A program made the translations under genes and the position numbers. The notes beneath the pieces are model-generated. The model worked only from the letters and a program-made list of their open reading frames with translations, was not told where the DNA came from and made no database searches. This document shows, one piece after another, positions 13,701 through 22,300 of a DNA stretch of 64,000 nt. Origin of the DNA: Agelas oroides (taxonomy: Eukaryota; Porifera; Demospongiae; Agelasida; Agelasidae); NCBI GenBank assembly GCA_949130485.1, contig OX422204.1, forward strand, positions 3,004,515 to 3,068,514, written 5' to 3'. Each line of letters starts with the position of its first letter. The stretch's first letter is position 1.

Positions 13701-15768
13701 GTTTGTCAACACAGTGAAATACGTATTACGTGCGAGTTACTTGTCAACAATACGTGGCTCTGATGGAGTAAAGCCTCTGGTGTCTGCCGTTTTCATTTTT
13801 AACTTTCATCTGCTATTGACTCATATAACATGTTTTCAACTGAGCTGAGCATGAGCCCTTTAATTTGCATCTTGCTTGGGCTGTAATCTTTCAATGGCTT
13901 TTCAGTTGACTCCTACCAAGAGTGCATAAGAACGGGCGGCTAGAGGAAGAGCGTGTAACTCCAATAGAAGCCCATAGTCCGGTCAAAATTATTGAACCGT
14001 ACTAAAAATAGAACACTCGGCACGTGCTTAGCAACAACGGCTTTATGTTTACGCGCAGCTGCGCAGTACGTGTTACTATTTTTAGTACGGTTCAATAATT
14101 CCGACCGGTTTGGAATGTTACATAGTTACACGCTCTTCCTCTAGCCGCCTGTTCTTATGCGTTCTTGCTCCTACATAAATGGGACAGAAATCTCTAGCTG
14201 CTACCAACTAGAAATTGGAAACTTTTGCAGACAATTCATCTAAATGGAGAAAGTGGAGAAAGTGGAGAAAGTGTTAACAAACAGCCACACACTGAAGATA
14301 CACGTGAAGACTGACGTACGTACCATAGATTGGGAAATTTTTGCAGCTTAAAATATTTTCGCCAGTGTACAGAGTGACAAAAATTAAAAATTAAAATACG
14401 CATATCCGCTACATTAATGCGAAACCATCAAGCGACTAAACGCAAAAATTTAAAACGTAAATGATTTTTACCATGAAAATTTCCCGATCTACGGTATTCA
14501 GTTGAAGCATTGGTAAATGATTTCAAGAGATGGTAACAGCTTTTTATTTGGGTTGCAATGTTGGTGTTACTATTTGTTACAACCATGCAGGAACTACAGG
14601 AGGAATGCGCCTGCACCTCTGGGTACCTTGACTCAGTTCCATGGCTGGTGGCATCTTTTTGCTGGATTTGGGACATACCTCCAAGCAGTACTCAGGTACA
14701 TGGGCATGACGTGATGTCATAATGTGATGTCATGATGTGATGTCATGATGTGATGTCATGACATGATGTCATGATGTGATGTCATGATGTGATGTCATGA
14801 CGTGATGTCATGATGTGATGTCATTTCAGGTTTAGCCTGCACACGTAAGAAATTTTGTAAGTGTGATCAGGCTCTTATTCCCGATTTTTCAGGGGCCTTG
14901 GGACGAGGCTAGTGCTTATATACTTCCAGCTGTCATGTTTCTTTGCATTAGGAGAGCAGGTCTTGTAATTACAGACCTTGACCTGCTCTAAGAATTTGTT
15001 GTTTTTTTTTGCAATAAATTGTGATATGTTTATTGCAGTTGTCGAGTGCGAGTAGAATACCTAAGGTACGACTGCTCTTTGAAGGTAAGCACTCTTAATG
15101 TGAATTTTTGGCCCATTTTTGGCCTTAGTTCTGATAGTTGATGATGCATGTAAACTAGTGATGTCTACAGTGGTAAGCATTCTTGTAAGCACTGCTCTTT
15201 TACCATGACAACTGGTTAATTTATTCTTCTAGTTCATTTTTGGTCAGAGCGTGTTTGGTAATCCATATTTGGCCTTAGTTCTTAACTCAATTATTCCACA
15301 AAGTAAAAGTGGTTTACTTCGTTGATTAACATTGTTGTAAGCACTGCTTGTTCACCATGACAACTGGTTAGTTTCTCTTCTTGTAGTTCATGTTCAGTGT
15401 TCCATTTTTGGCCTTAGCTAATTTTACTTGTTATTCCACAAAGTAAAAGCTGTTTACTATGGGCTACAGACATTTTCAGGTTGCTTGTCAAACTGCAAAG
15501 CTGCAAGTGCAAAGTCCACTTATGTTAAATAACCTCTAATCAGATTTAACACTGTTCACTAAAGCCTGCTTGTGTAACAATTTAATTAGTGGTTAGTTTA
15601 AACAAGTGGACTTTGCATTTGGCACTTGTGCAGTTTGACAAGTAACCTGAAAACCTCTGTACAAGGATTGTTGTAAGCATGACTTGTTCACCACGACAAC
15701 TGATTAATTTCTCCTTCCAGTTCATGTTTGGCATCCCATATTTGAAAGTTGGTACGAAGAAAACTTAG
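4635..15768 (+). CDS. ACER3: Alkaline ceramidase 3 (complete gene)
   Basis: Alkaline ceramidases are seven-pass ER/Golgi membrane hydrolases that split ceramide into sphingosine and fatty acid. The coding exons are 4635-4752, 5393-5503, 5621-5673, 6394-6446 (or 6491-6543), 7686-7776, 9458-9493, 10480-10535, 12151-12201, 13001-13057, 14591-14695, 15039-15084 and 15721-15768. All junctions are GT-AG and all phases agree. The product is 274 residues, close to the 267 of human ACER3. The N-terminal signature [10 protein letters not shown] is nearly identical to the human one. The zinc/catalytic set is present with family spacing: Ser82 and His86 (GSLLFHC), Asp97 (LLDELPM), and His226 and His230 (QFHGWWH). 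Exon 4 and the last exon have tandem alternative copies. The neighbouring introns are full of foldback elements. Confidence 0.95.
4888..5195. mobile_element. Inverted-repeat element in ACER3 intron 1
   Basis: The left end (tagtcttgtgcccaatc...agaaacagtctggtgaac...aaatttcttggg) is mirrored by the right end (cccaagaaattcgac...ggttcaccaaactgtttct...ggacgagacta). The ends belong to the same family as the tagtctcgttcccagac elements. Nothing coding is visible inside. Confidence 0.6.
5300..5362. repeat. Short foldback with tagtctc ends
   Basis: A 63-bp hairpin, tagtctcactcccagat to agtctgggagtgagacta, just upstream of ACER3 exon 2. It is a minimal deletion form of the same element family. A similar remnant is at about 5965-6022. 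Confidence 0.6.
5393..5503 (+). CDS. ACER3: ACER3 exon 2
   Basis: Acceptor ttgcag, donor ttt|gtaagt. Encodes (W)[15 protein letters not shown] and YLMGYLGLL, the first transmembrane segment and the loop after it. Phase 1 in, phase 1 out. Confidence 0.93.
5621..5673 (+). CDS. ACER3: ACER3 exon 3, catalytic Ser/His
   Basis: 53-nt exon encoding [17 protein letters not shown]. It carries Ser82 and zinc ligand His86, four residues apart as in human ACER3 (Ser77 and His81). The donor is cag|gtaagg, phase 0, just before the duplicated exon. Confidence 0.94.
6090..6365. repeat. Actaaaac-rich interspersed repeat
   Basis: Direct reading shows repeated aactaaaactaaa motifs ending near tacagcact. Related stretches are at 10125-10230, 16495-16765, 21440-21665 (inverse orientation) and 27058-27326. 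In the last copy the ends cagtgttgtgttgttttag and aaacaacactg form an inverted repeat, which suggests a foldback DNA element. Confidence 0.55.
6394..6446 (+). CDS. ACER3: ACER3 exon 4a, catalytic Asp (copy A)
   Basis: 53-nt exon, acceptor ctacag and donor act|gtaagc, encoding [18 protein letters not shown] with the conserved Asp. Phase 0 in, phase 2 out. Copy B lies 44 nt downstream with the same length and phases, so only one of the two can be used in a productive mRNA. Confidence 0.93.
6491..6543 (+). CDS. ACER3: ACER3 exon 4b, alternative copy of exon 4
   Basis: 53 nt, acceptor ttcccag and donor act|gtgagt, encoding [18 protein letters not shown]. The catalytic LLDELPM is kept and the rest of the transmembrane helix differs. 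Joining 4a to 4b would shift the frame (53 is not a multiple of 3), and the 44-nt gap is very short for an intron. Both facts point to mutually exclusive use. Confidence 0.85.
6640..7318. repeat. Pyrimidine-rich minisatellite
   Basis: About 680 bp of tandem units built on ttccctcctccctaaggtt followed by ctcttcccctccctcc with variable length, about 14 copies. It lies in ACER3 intron 4 less than 100 nt after alternative exon 4b. The open frames over it are translations of the repeat. Confidence 0.95.
7686..7776 (+). CDS. ACER3: ACER3 exon 5
   Basis: Acceptor cctgcag, donor tcg|gtacat. Encodes [19 protein letters not shown] and a hydrophobic segment [11 protein letters not shown] (transmembrane). 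Phase 2 in, phase 0 out. Confidence 0.88.
7797..7890 (+). repeat. 3' tail of a SINE-like unit
   Basis: Shares the agctggatcc...gtggatttatt...gagtgcctactgt...catcaggcctc pattern with the fuller copy at 9124-9395, but lacks the tRNA-like head. A further tail is at about 59090-59165. Confidence 0.5.
7895..8170. repeat. Tandem attggtatgtac motif cluster
   Basis: About ten imperfect copies of ttggtatgtaccaaa, several of them self-complementary (ttggtac...gtaccaa), within ACER3 intron 5. Function unknown. Confidence 0.5.
8599..8789. mobile_element. Foldback element, taccgtagatcggga ends
   Basis: Inverted ends taccgtagatcgggaattt and aaatttcccgatctacggta, about 190 bp. Relatives are at 14321-14496 and 37556-37741, and a right end lies at about 40659-40670. 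No coding capacity is visible. Confidence 0.7.
9124..9395 (+). repeat. SINE-like unit with tRNA-like head inside inverted ends
   Basis: Box A-like (agtggcttaatggtaagag) and box B-like (gggttcgaatcccagc) sequences at about 9228-9285 resemble a tRNA gene, suggesting a tRNA-derived SINE. The flanks (gatgtttttgctgagagag at 9124 and ctctctcagcaaaaacatc at about 9318) form an inverted repeat around it. A second copy lies on the opposite strand at about 58764-58960. Confidence 0.6.
9458..9493 (+). CDS. ACER3: ACER3 exon 6
   Basis: 36-nt exon encoding [12 protein letters not shown], matching the short loop of human ACER3 (pattern VYLK...P.FHQ). Acceptor atttcag, donor gag|gtttgt, phase 0 on both sides. 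Confidence 0.88.
9779..9837. repeat. A/T homopolymer tract
   Basis: A run of about 13 A followed by three T-runs separated by single G residues. It lies just before an inverted-repeat element in ACER3 intron 6. Confidence 0.9.
9850..10109. mobile_element. 260-bp TIR element, copy 1
   Basis: Ends caagagcgcataagaacggg and cccgttcttatgcgctcttg, with inverted repeats of more than 40 bp, flanked by the 6-bp duplication gtatag. Non-coding. Copies 2 and 3 are in later ACER3 introns. Confidence 0.85.
10480..10535 (+). CDS. ACER3: ACER3 exon 7
   Basis: 56-nt exon right after a C-rich tract (acceptor ccctcag), encoding [18 protein letters not shown], a transmembrane helix. It leaves AA|gtgaga in phase 2. 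Confidence 0.88.
10798..11058. mobile_element. 260-bp TIR element, copy 2
   Basis: Same ends as copy 1, about 261 bp, flanked by aagtag on both sides (6-bp target duplication). The internal sequence is in the opposite orientation to copy 1. Confidence 0.85.
11094..11345 (-). repeat. Rearranged copy of the ctatagtaccaagc composite repeat
   Basis: One arm of the palindrome found at 29676 (ttttcggtactatggtgata) is joined to the block that contains cattgactcccatacattt and gacttgtag. It is the reverse complement of the units at 29420-30214 and 32020-32378. Confidence 0.6.
12151..12201 (+). CDS. ACER3: ACER3 exon 8
   Basis: 51-nt exon encoding [16 protein letters not shown](I). Acceptor gtttag, donor cat|gtaagt. 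Phase 2 in, phase 2 out. Confidence 0.87.
13001..13057 (+). CDS. ACER3: ACER3 exon 9
   Basis: 57-nt exon encoding [18 protein letters not shown](R). The WNIDN...FC...LR pattern is a strong family signature. Acceptor aaatcag, donor gag|gtaagt, phase 2 on both sides. Confidence 0.94.
13917..14167. mobile_element. 260-bp TIR element, copy 3
   Basis: Ends caagagtgcataagaacggg and gttcttatgcgttcttg, about 251 bp, flanked by ctcctac on both sides (7-bp target duplication). Degenerate remnants of the family are at about 19450-19540 and 20220-20280. Confidence 0.82.
14321..14496. mobile_element. Foldback element, taccgtagatcggga family
   Basis: Second copy of the family described at 8599, with ends taccatagattgggaaattt and aaatttcccgatctacggta, in ACER3 intron 9. 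Confidence 0.65.
14591..14695 (+). CDS. ACER3: ACER3 exon 10, zinc ligands HxxxH
   Basis: 105-nt exon encoding the last catalytic helix: [18 protein letters not shown]. His226 and His230 match the two C-terminal zinc ligands of human ACER3 (His217 and His221). Acceptor atgcag, donor cag|gtacat, phase 2 on both sides. Confidence 0.95.
14706..14825. repeat. 18-bp minisatellite, gatgtcatgatgtgatgt
   Basis: About seven near-identical 17-18-bp units of gatgtcatgatgt, starting about 10 nt after the ACER3 exon 10 donor. Confidence 0.9.
15039..15084 (+). CDS. ACER3: ACER3 exon 11
   Basis: 46-nt exon encoding [15 protein letters not shown], corresponding to the basic stretch before the C-terminus of human ACER3. 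Acceptor attgcag, donor aag|gtaagc. It leaves phase 0, and every candidate last exon can follow it. Confidence 0.85.
15233..15325 (+). CDS. ACER3: ACER3 alternative last exon A
   Basis: Begins after ttcttctag in the same phase as the last exon and starts [14 protein letters not shown], with a stop after 30 residues. The upstream stretch (taagcactg...accatgacaactggtta) is shared with the other copies, so a segment carrying the acceptor and exon was tandemly duplicated. Use in mRNA is unproven. Confidence 0.5.
   Translation, partial: FIFGQSVFGNPYLALVLNSIIPQSKSGLLR
15387..15446 (+). CDS. ACER3: ACER3 alternative last exon B
   Basis: Begins after ttcttgtag, starts [11 protein letters not shown] and stops after 19 residues. 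It has the same duplicated upstream context as copies A and C. A weaker relic without a clear acceptor lies near 15105-15140. Confidence 0.5.
   Translation, partial: FMFSVPFLALANFTCYSTK
15473..15653. mobile_element. 180-bp TIR element between ACER3 last-exon copies
   Basis: Ends ttttcaggttgcttgtcaaa and tttgacaagtaacctgaaaa, with arms extending through tgcaaagtccactt. The same ends bound a longer relative at about 51565-52277. Confidence 0.7.
15721..15768 (+). CDS. ACER3: ACER3 last exon (best match)
   Basis: Acceptor ttccag, then [15 protein letters not shown] and a stop codon. The FMFGI start matches the family C-terminus (FLFGI in human ACER3), so this copy is taken as ancestral. No AATAAA is visible close downstream. 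Confidence 0.8.
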   Translation, partial: FMFGIPYLKVGTKKT

Positions 15769-17192
15769 AAAGCCACAAATTTTGTTCACATATTTTAGGT
15801 TTGTAGAGTGTTATTTCAATGACATGGCATATAGGGATGTCTGAGTTTGTTTAACATGGTGGTTCACCATGACAACCACAATAGTTTATCTTCTTTGGAA
15901 TCACAGGAGCTGTACTCATTCATCATATTTTTGTAGCCAATGTGTAGTGGTGTTGTGTTCATGATGACATACAATAACATTCCAACGGAAAACTCACTAA
16001 TGTATACCACATGAATGATCATACTGACTGCCATAGTATACCATATGTTGTGTTGGGCTGGTACTCCTCATGTACATAGTTAAAGCAACCTTGAAGTTCA
16101 CTTATCCGAACATGCGGGGACCAAGGGATATTCGAATAACTGAAATGTTTGAATAAGTGAAAAAATACTACTTGTATACAAAGCAGAGTGCTTTCCATTA
16201 TGAATATCATTACTTTGGAGGTTTGGATAACTGAAGGTTCAAGTTTGGGTTAGTGACTTCCAACCACATTACCTACGTACTCAGGTGCACCGCTATGTAC
16301 ACACAGTAGTGAAACTTTTTTTCCTGCATAATTATTACTATGAAGAAGCACTGGCAAAACAGTAACCATTGTGCCTGTCTCGTTAACTAACGACCTCTTT
16401 CCATGTCTCAAGAATGAGGGAAAAACCCCTGCTACAAAAAAAGGCAACTATGGTGGAACTTACCTGGAACTGATCGGTGTTGTTTTAGCGAAGGGTACGC
16501 CTTTAGTTAGTTATAGTTTGTTTTTGGATTTATAAAATAATTTGGTTTAATTTAGTTATAGTTTACTGATTTTACAGTTTGTTATAGTTTTGATTACTAA
16601 CACTCTTACTAAAAGGTATTTACTAATAGTTATCAGAGGGAAAAAGTAGTTTTCTGTTTTAGTATACTTCTTGGATGTTTTTAGTTTAGTTATAGTTTCA
16701 AGTTGGCCAATAATTTTGTTAGTTATAGTATACTAAAAGGTAAAGTTATAGTTAACTATAGCAACATTGGCAATGAGTTTGTAAACTTCTGAACATTAAT
16801 TGGCAGTGAATAACCAATGGTGGTGACTCCAAAACTTCCATTACCAAAAAGAGCCATTTACACTTCCCATAGTTTCCAAGTCTTTCTACTTAGAGGATGT
16901 AAACAGGAAGACTATGTTTCAATAACGTGGCCATTTTTGGTATTGGGAAGTTGTATAATCTAATTACACAGTTACAGTGGTTTACTATGACCTACAACCA
17001 CTTCAAGTGACGTGGTATCTGGAAACCATGCACAGGAAGTCGGCTCACAACACCTCAACTAGAATGATGTTATTGTTATTGCTGAGCACCTTAGCAGGAG
17101 GCTGATAATTGTACAGTGTAGTCAGTATGTATGTATGTATGTATGATGTATGTATGTATTGGTATGTATGTATGTATGTATGTATGTATAAG

Positions 17193-18041
17193 TAGCATGG
17201 GCCACTTTCCAATCTCTCAGTAGGTGATACCAAATTGCTCCTCTTTCCACTAGTTAATTAACTGTACGAGCCAAGCCTGGTACACAGTTTACAAAACCCA
17301 TATTGTACTACAAGTCGTGAGAATCCTTATCAGGCAGTACAAGTCACACCACTTGTCACACCACTACATCTGAAAACAAGATAAAACCATCACAAACCAT
17401 GCCAGAAAATGTACAACTTGTCTTTGGTATATGTATATCTATCAAACTAATGGGCGTGGCAGATCAGCACACAAAGTCATAATGGCTTCAAAAAGATAGT
17501 GTGTTGGTTGAGTATTTGTAGCAGGTATAGCTGGGACAAGTGGAGAGATGTAGCTTTGTTTCTAGGCCTTCCTAGCTCCAGTTTTTGATCACTTGCCATA
17601 ACTGCAAACAACCAAACACTGGAGCTGCAGGGAATGAGGAGAAAGAGACTTGCATGGGACTGCAGTTTGATGAGCTATACTATTCATACTCATGTAGTTT
17701 TGTACACAAGGTGTGTGTGTGTGTATATAAGTATCATACATCTAAACTCGCACGAAAGTATGAGAGTCAATGGGGAAGCCTTGCAGCTGCATACAGTTTA
17801 TACAAAGCCGCATTTTTACTACAAGTCGCGTGACAAGTGATACATTTTCTGGCATGGTTTGTGATGATTTTATCGTGTTTTCAGATATAGTGTGACTTGT
17901 ACTACTTGAGAAGGATTCTCATGACTTGTAGTACGGTTTTGTAAACTATGTGTACCTACCAGCATGTACATTTCCATGAGCTAGTGGAAAGAGGAGGATT
18001 GTGGTATCACCTATTAACAGTTTGGAAAGTGGCCCATGCTA
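17193..18041. mobile_element. 850-bp inverted-repeat element
   Basis: Outer arms agcatgggccactttcc... and ...ggaaagtggcccatgct, and inner arms with cacaaaccatgccagaaaatgt and its complement, give roughly 200 bp of inverted repeat per side. The centre holds the cagtttatacaaagcc block shared with 29420. No transposase frame was recognised. Confidence 0.65.
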
Positions 18042-18194
18042 ACCGCATAATGCATAGCATAATATTTTAGTCTCATGCCCAGCACATGTGCACCTTCCAG
18101 GTAGAAATGGTCTGGTAAATGAAGTCACATTTCTTGGGTCTATTACCCACATTTGCATTGAAGTTTTGTCTCATTTCTTCTCGGTTTGCTCCTG

Positions 18195-18420
18195 CATAAA
18201 TGAAAAGGGAGGTTATCTGTTACCAACTTGAGCTCGGAAAATAACTTTGCAGATGTTTCGACTGAATGCTCCACAGGGAATTAGCTCATGAAATTCGATA
18301 TGTTCACCAGATCATTTTTCCTTGGAGTGTGGGTGTGAGACTAATAGCATTCAGTCGAAACGTCTGCAAAGTTATTTTCCAATTAAGCTCAAGTTGGTAA
18401 CAGATAAGCTTCCTTTTCAT
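18195..18420. repeat. Inverted repeat
   Basis: Arms ctgttaccaacttgagct...gcagatgtttcgactgaatg and cattcagtcgaaacgtctgc...aagttggtaacag enclose about 100 bp. Confidence 0.7.
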
Positions 18421-19201
18421 GGTTAATTTATTACATGTCACTTTCCTTATACCGTAGCAGTAAAATTTTGCTTCACAAAATGGTTGTTGGGTTACACTAG
18501 TTGCCAAAAAACAGGGCACTAGCCCAATACCAGATCATTTTTTCCTTGGAGTGTGGGTGTGGGACTAATAATACTGTTTTTCACAGGTAGCAACCCTGGA
18601 GAATGATAACGTTAAGTCTTCATACTATCATACGCATATCGACTGGTGTTGTACACACAAATGAGCTTGGAGTAGAAGAAAGACTGCACATATTCTTAAG
18701 AAAAGTTTCAGAAAAGGGCTGGTGTTTATAATGCACAAAGGTGTTAAAAGTTTAAAAGAAAAAGAAACAATTATTACTAGACGTCAACTCATATGCATGC
18801 AAGGGTATGAAAACGCATGCTGACAGGTTGTTAATCTCCCTCCTGTGAATAGATAAGAAATGATATTACTGTTACGTATCTCATCAAATGTGCTTACATA
18901 TTCCTTATAAGGAGATATGTTACTATTGCAACTGTTGTCAATAACGTAGAGATGGGCACATTATTTGGGAATTTGTTTGGTAACCCTTTTGGATGAGGGT
19001 GGACCAAGTGAACTGTCATAGCTATATCAAACCTTGCCCCATTGTTAGTTTTACAGCAACCGAAAGTCGTATTTGTGTTTTTTGTTTGTGTTTTGGTGGT
19101 AAAATTGTGATTTTGTTGAAAAAAAAAAGGTTATTAGGAAATTCAATAAAACGAATGTGCCCATCCCTAAATAGAGGCCATTTAGGACCAATACAATTAT
19201 A

Positions 19202-19390
19202 CTACCATACCTTAGGAGGGACTATCGGGATTGCTTGACTCCTAGGTTTCTGTATAATCTGCTGTGGCTGACGCTTCTGCTCTTCCGGTGCAATGGGTGG
19301 GATGAACAACCCTCCTGGTGAGGTGTACCCCTGTTTCACTCCCTCAGGGTTGACAGCAGCTGTCAGTTGTGGAGCCACGGGGATACTGAC
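19202..19390 (-). CDS. CASC3: CASC3 last exon
   Basis: 189 nt including the TAG stop. Encodes VSIPVAPQLTAAVNPEG and ends IQKPRSQAIPIVPPKVW, similar in style to the Pro-rich human C-terminus (VTIKPPPPEV). Acceptor atgcag, phase 0. The tail aag|gtatgg could also be a donor, but no later exon was found. Confidence 0.82.
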   Translation of the reverse strand, partial: VSIPVAPQLTAAVNPEGVKQGYTSPGGLFIPPIAPEEQKRQPQQIIQKPRSQAIPIVPPKVW

Positions 19391-22300
19391 CTGCATTTGA
19401 GAGAGAGGAGATACCAATACACCATGGCCTCTTCTCTCAGGAGTGAGAGGAGAGAGAAAGAGCGTGTAACTCCAATAGAAACCTGTACTACAGGTAGAAT
19501 TTTCAATTAAAATAAAACATCTGGTCATGGTCTGAAACAATTATGGCTTCTTCTGTCTGTGTTGATGTGCTCAGAAGAGGTAGGACATGACATCATGTCA
19601 TAGCAACAATGAGTGCACTCTGATGGCATTCAGACAGCAAGAATCGAGGATAGAAACTACATGGCTCTCTAGAGTGAGTCATGATGGGCGCACAGGCTTA
19701 GCCAAAGAGCTAGTCAAAATTGGTTATTAGGACTCAGCTGGCGGGCTAGACATGTATATTGCCGGTTCAATGCTAGGATAGTCAGTCACAAGAGGCCATT
19801 TTAACTGCCAGACATCTTCAGCCATGTTAAAAATCTTGAATGCTCATTGTGCCCATTAAAACTTCATCCACAGAGCTGCTCCTGTAGCTTGTGTCCATGC
19901 TTATTGACTTTAGAATGCCAGTTAATTGTCACTATCACGTGAGCACCACTGGGATGCGCTGCTGCTTTGGCTTATTACTATGTCAGTGTGGTCAGTGTGT
20001 CAGGTGGAATAGTTCCACCGACAACAGCATGAAAGTACATGAGAGGCATATACAGTATGTATGTGTTACTATAGAAGTACATGTAAATGGGCCTGCAATC
20101 CACGATAAGCACAGCCACAATCTTGTTATCTAATTTGTACACTGAAACTCAAAGCTTGGGAGGCATGTACAGTATGTATGCATGTATTACTATATTTAGT
20201 ACTGGTGGTAAGTTGGCTGTCCAGTTGTAAATTATAGATACACAATCTTACTCTCTCCACTATTCTTATGTGCTCTTGCATCCCTAGTTTACTATTACTG
20301 CCCTTTAACAACTATAGTTCAGTTTTTGGTATATCTGAATACTTCAGGTGGTGATGCCACTGTGCAATGTGCTGGGAAGGTATATATCCTTTCCAGATTT
20401 GTGGCCTAACCACTCAATATGAAATGTTTGATAATCAAGGCTTTTGCCAACTGCATGAAGAAACAATGAACCACATCTTCCTGAAGCATAAATGTTATGC
20501 AAAATCACCCACTGAGCAGAACATGTTTCAACCAATACCAAGCCTCCTCAGGTGTGCACTGGGAAATGGGAACTGCTATCTCATGCACAAAATGCAGTCA
20601 GGTGGCTGGCTTTATGGCATGAATGTCCAGACTACCATTGTACCAGGCCACCATAGACTTTACTACTCCCATGTGGCCTGCATATGAGGCACACACACTA
20701 GAAGTGCAGGGCAAAGGTGCAAATACTCTTGAAATTTGAGCTGTACTTTCACAACACCATGCATTTGATATGACTATGGCATTATAAAATTGCAGGCCTG
20801 CATTCCTTTTGTACTACGCTTGAGAAAGTTCCAGTTGCTCTAGAAAACTAAAACAGAAGTGCTAATACAGTGGAACCTCTATAATGCGGACACCATTGGT
20901 GCCATCTAAAGTGTCCCGAGTAAAGAGGTGCCGTGATGTATGTCAGGTCTGTGCGTCGGGGCTTCTTGTAGACAGGACACTTGTCCCTACTTCGGAGGAT
21001 TCCGGTATATTTTCGGTAGGCGTGGCAATGCGTACTCGTGCCGTTGAGTGCTACGAAGGGGCATTCCAGAGCTCTCCCTTGCTGTACGATGGCAAGAAAG
21101 GATAACCAGAGGCTAGAACTATGCGTACCAGTATTAGTATAATGTCCAGTTGGTGAATCAATCAGCAGTGCCGGACAATCTTGTGCGAGAGGCCTGCCAG
21201 TGTCCGCATTATCGAGTGAATTTTGTACAGTCCAGGTACTAGCGGGACCACAAAATCTGTCCGCTTTACGGAATAACGAGGTGTCCGCATTTCGGAGAGC
21301 TGTAAAGTATTATGCGTAATGCAAATTAAATTAAATCCAGATTGCAACATTTTGTCCTGTATAATGAGGTGTCCGCTATAGAGAATGTCCGTTAAGGGAG
21401 GTTCCACTGTATAGACAGTCCTTCAATACCCAGTTTGCAATATTGATGCTACAACAAACTGTAACTAACTAAAATTATTGGCCAAACTGGAAACTAAAAT
21501 CTAAACTAAACCATCCGAAAAAAAAACATAACTATACTAAAACAGAATACTACCACTTCCACTGATAACTATAACTAAATACCTTTTAGTAAGAGTTTTG
21601 GGAGATTTAGTAACTGAAACTACAATAAGTAACTAATAAAAGCGGGAAACTATAACTCCAAAATAATTTTCCAAATGTGTAAACAATACTGTACAAATTG
21701 CATAGCTACTCTCTCATACCTACCTGCTGTGGATAACTGGGTAGTTCAGCAACACCTGCTTGTTGCTCGTGCTGCTGCTGGTACTGCTGCTGTAGCCACA
21801 TGTACTGTTGCATCTGCTGAAGGAACATGGGGTTCTGCTGGAAGACGGGGTTCTGCTGGAACATCACATTGGACGGGGTGCCCGCCATTGTTTGCTGAAG
21901 CTGCAGCATCTTGATTTGTTGTGCAAGAATCTCGTGGTATGCTGCTGGGTCCACAAATGTGGTTGCTGCCCAGGTTGGTCCTGTGGAGAAGATGCCATTT
22001 AAGGAACATAAACAAACAAAAAAAGACTGCCAGGTGTGTGACTGAAGCGCTGAATAACACCTGGCAGTGCATATAGATAATTGTGTGAGTTGGTGGTTGT
22101 CCACTGCTTGTAGCTCAGTTGTAGAAAACTGGCTGCTCAAACAAGGGGCCCTGAGTTTGATCCCCAGTGATTGCCAGCTTCTCGCTCTCACCTCGTGACA
22201 TTAGCCTTGTTCCCAGGCCTCCCCCATTTTTTGTTCTTCGGTTTGCATTCAGTATAATACATGGAAGCGGAAGAGCGGCAAAAAACGGGGGAGGCCTGGG

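Larger units (their letters stand above)
15769..19201. other. Tail-to-tail ACER3/CASC3 spacer
   Basis: No gene was recognised. It contains a degenerate copy of the last-exon flank near 15860-15920, an actaaaac-type repeat at 16495-16765, ATGT tetranucleotide repeats at 17125-17190, a large inverted element at 17193-18041 and an inverted pair at 18195-18420. Confidence 0.6.

Noticed and set aside
20367-20687. 106-codon ORF near 20.5 kb
   Set aside because: The sequence is an interspersed repeat whose other copies (41440-41690, 35695-35860) do not keep the frame.
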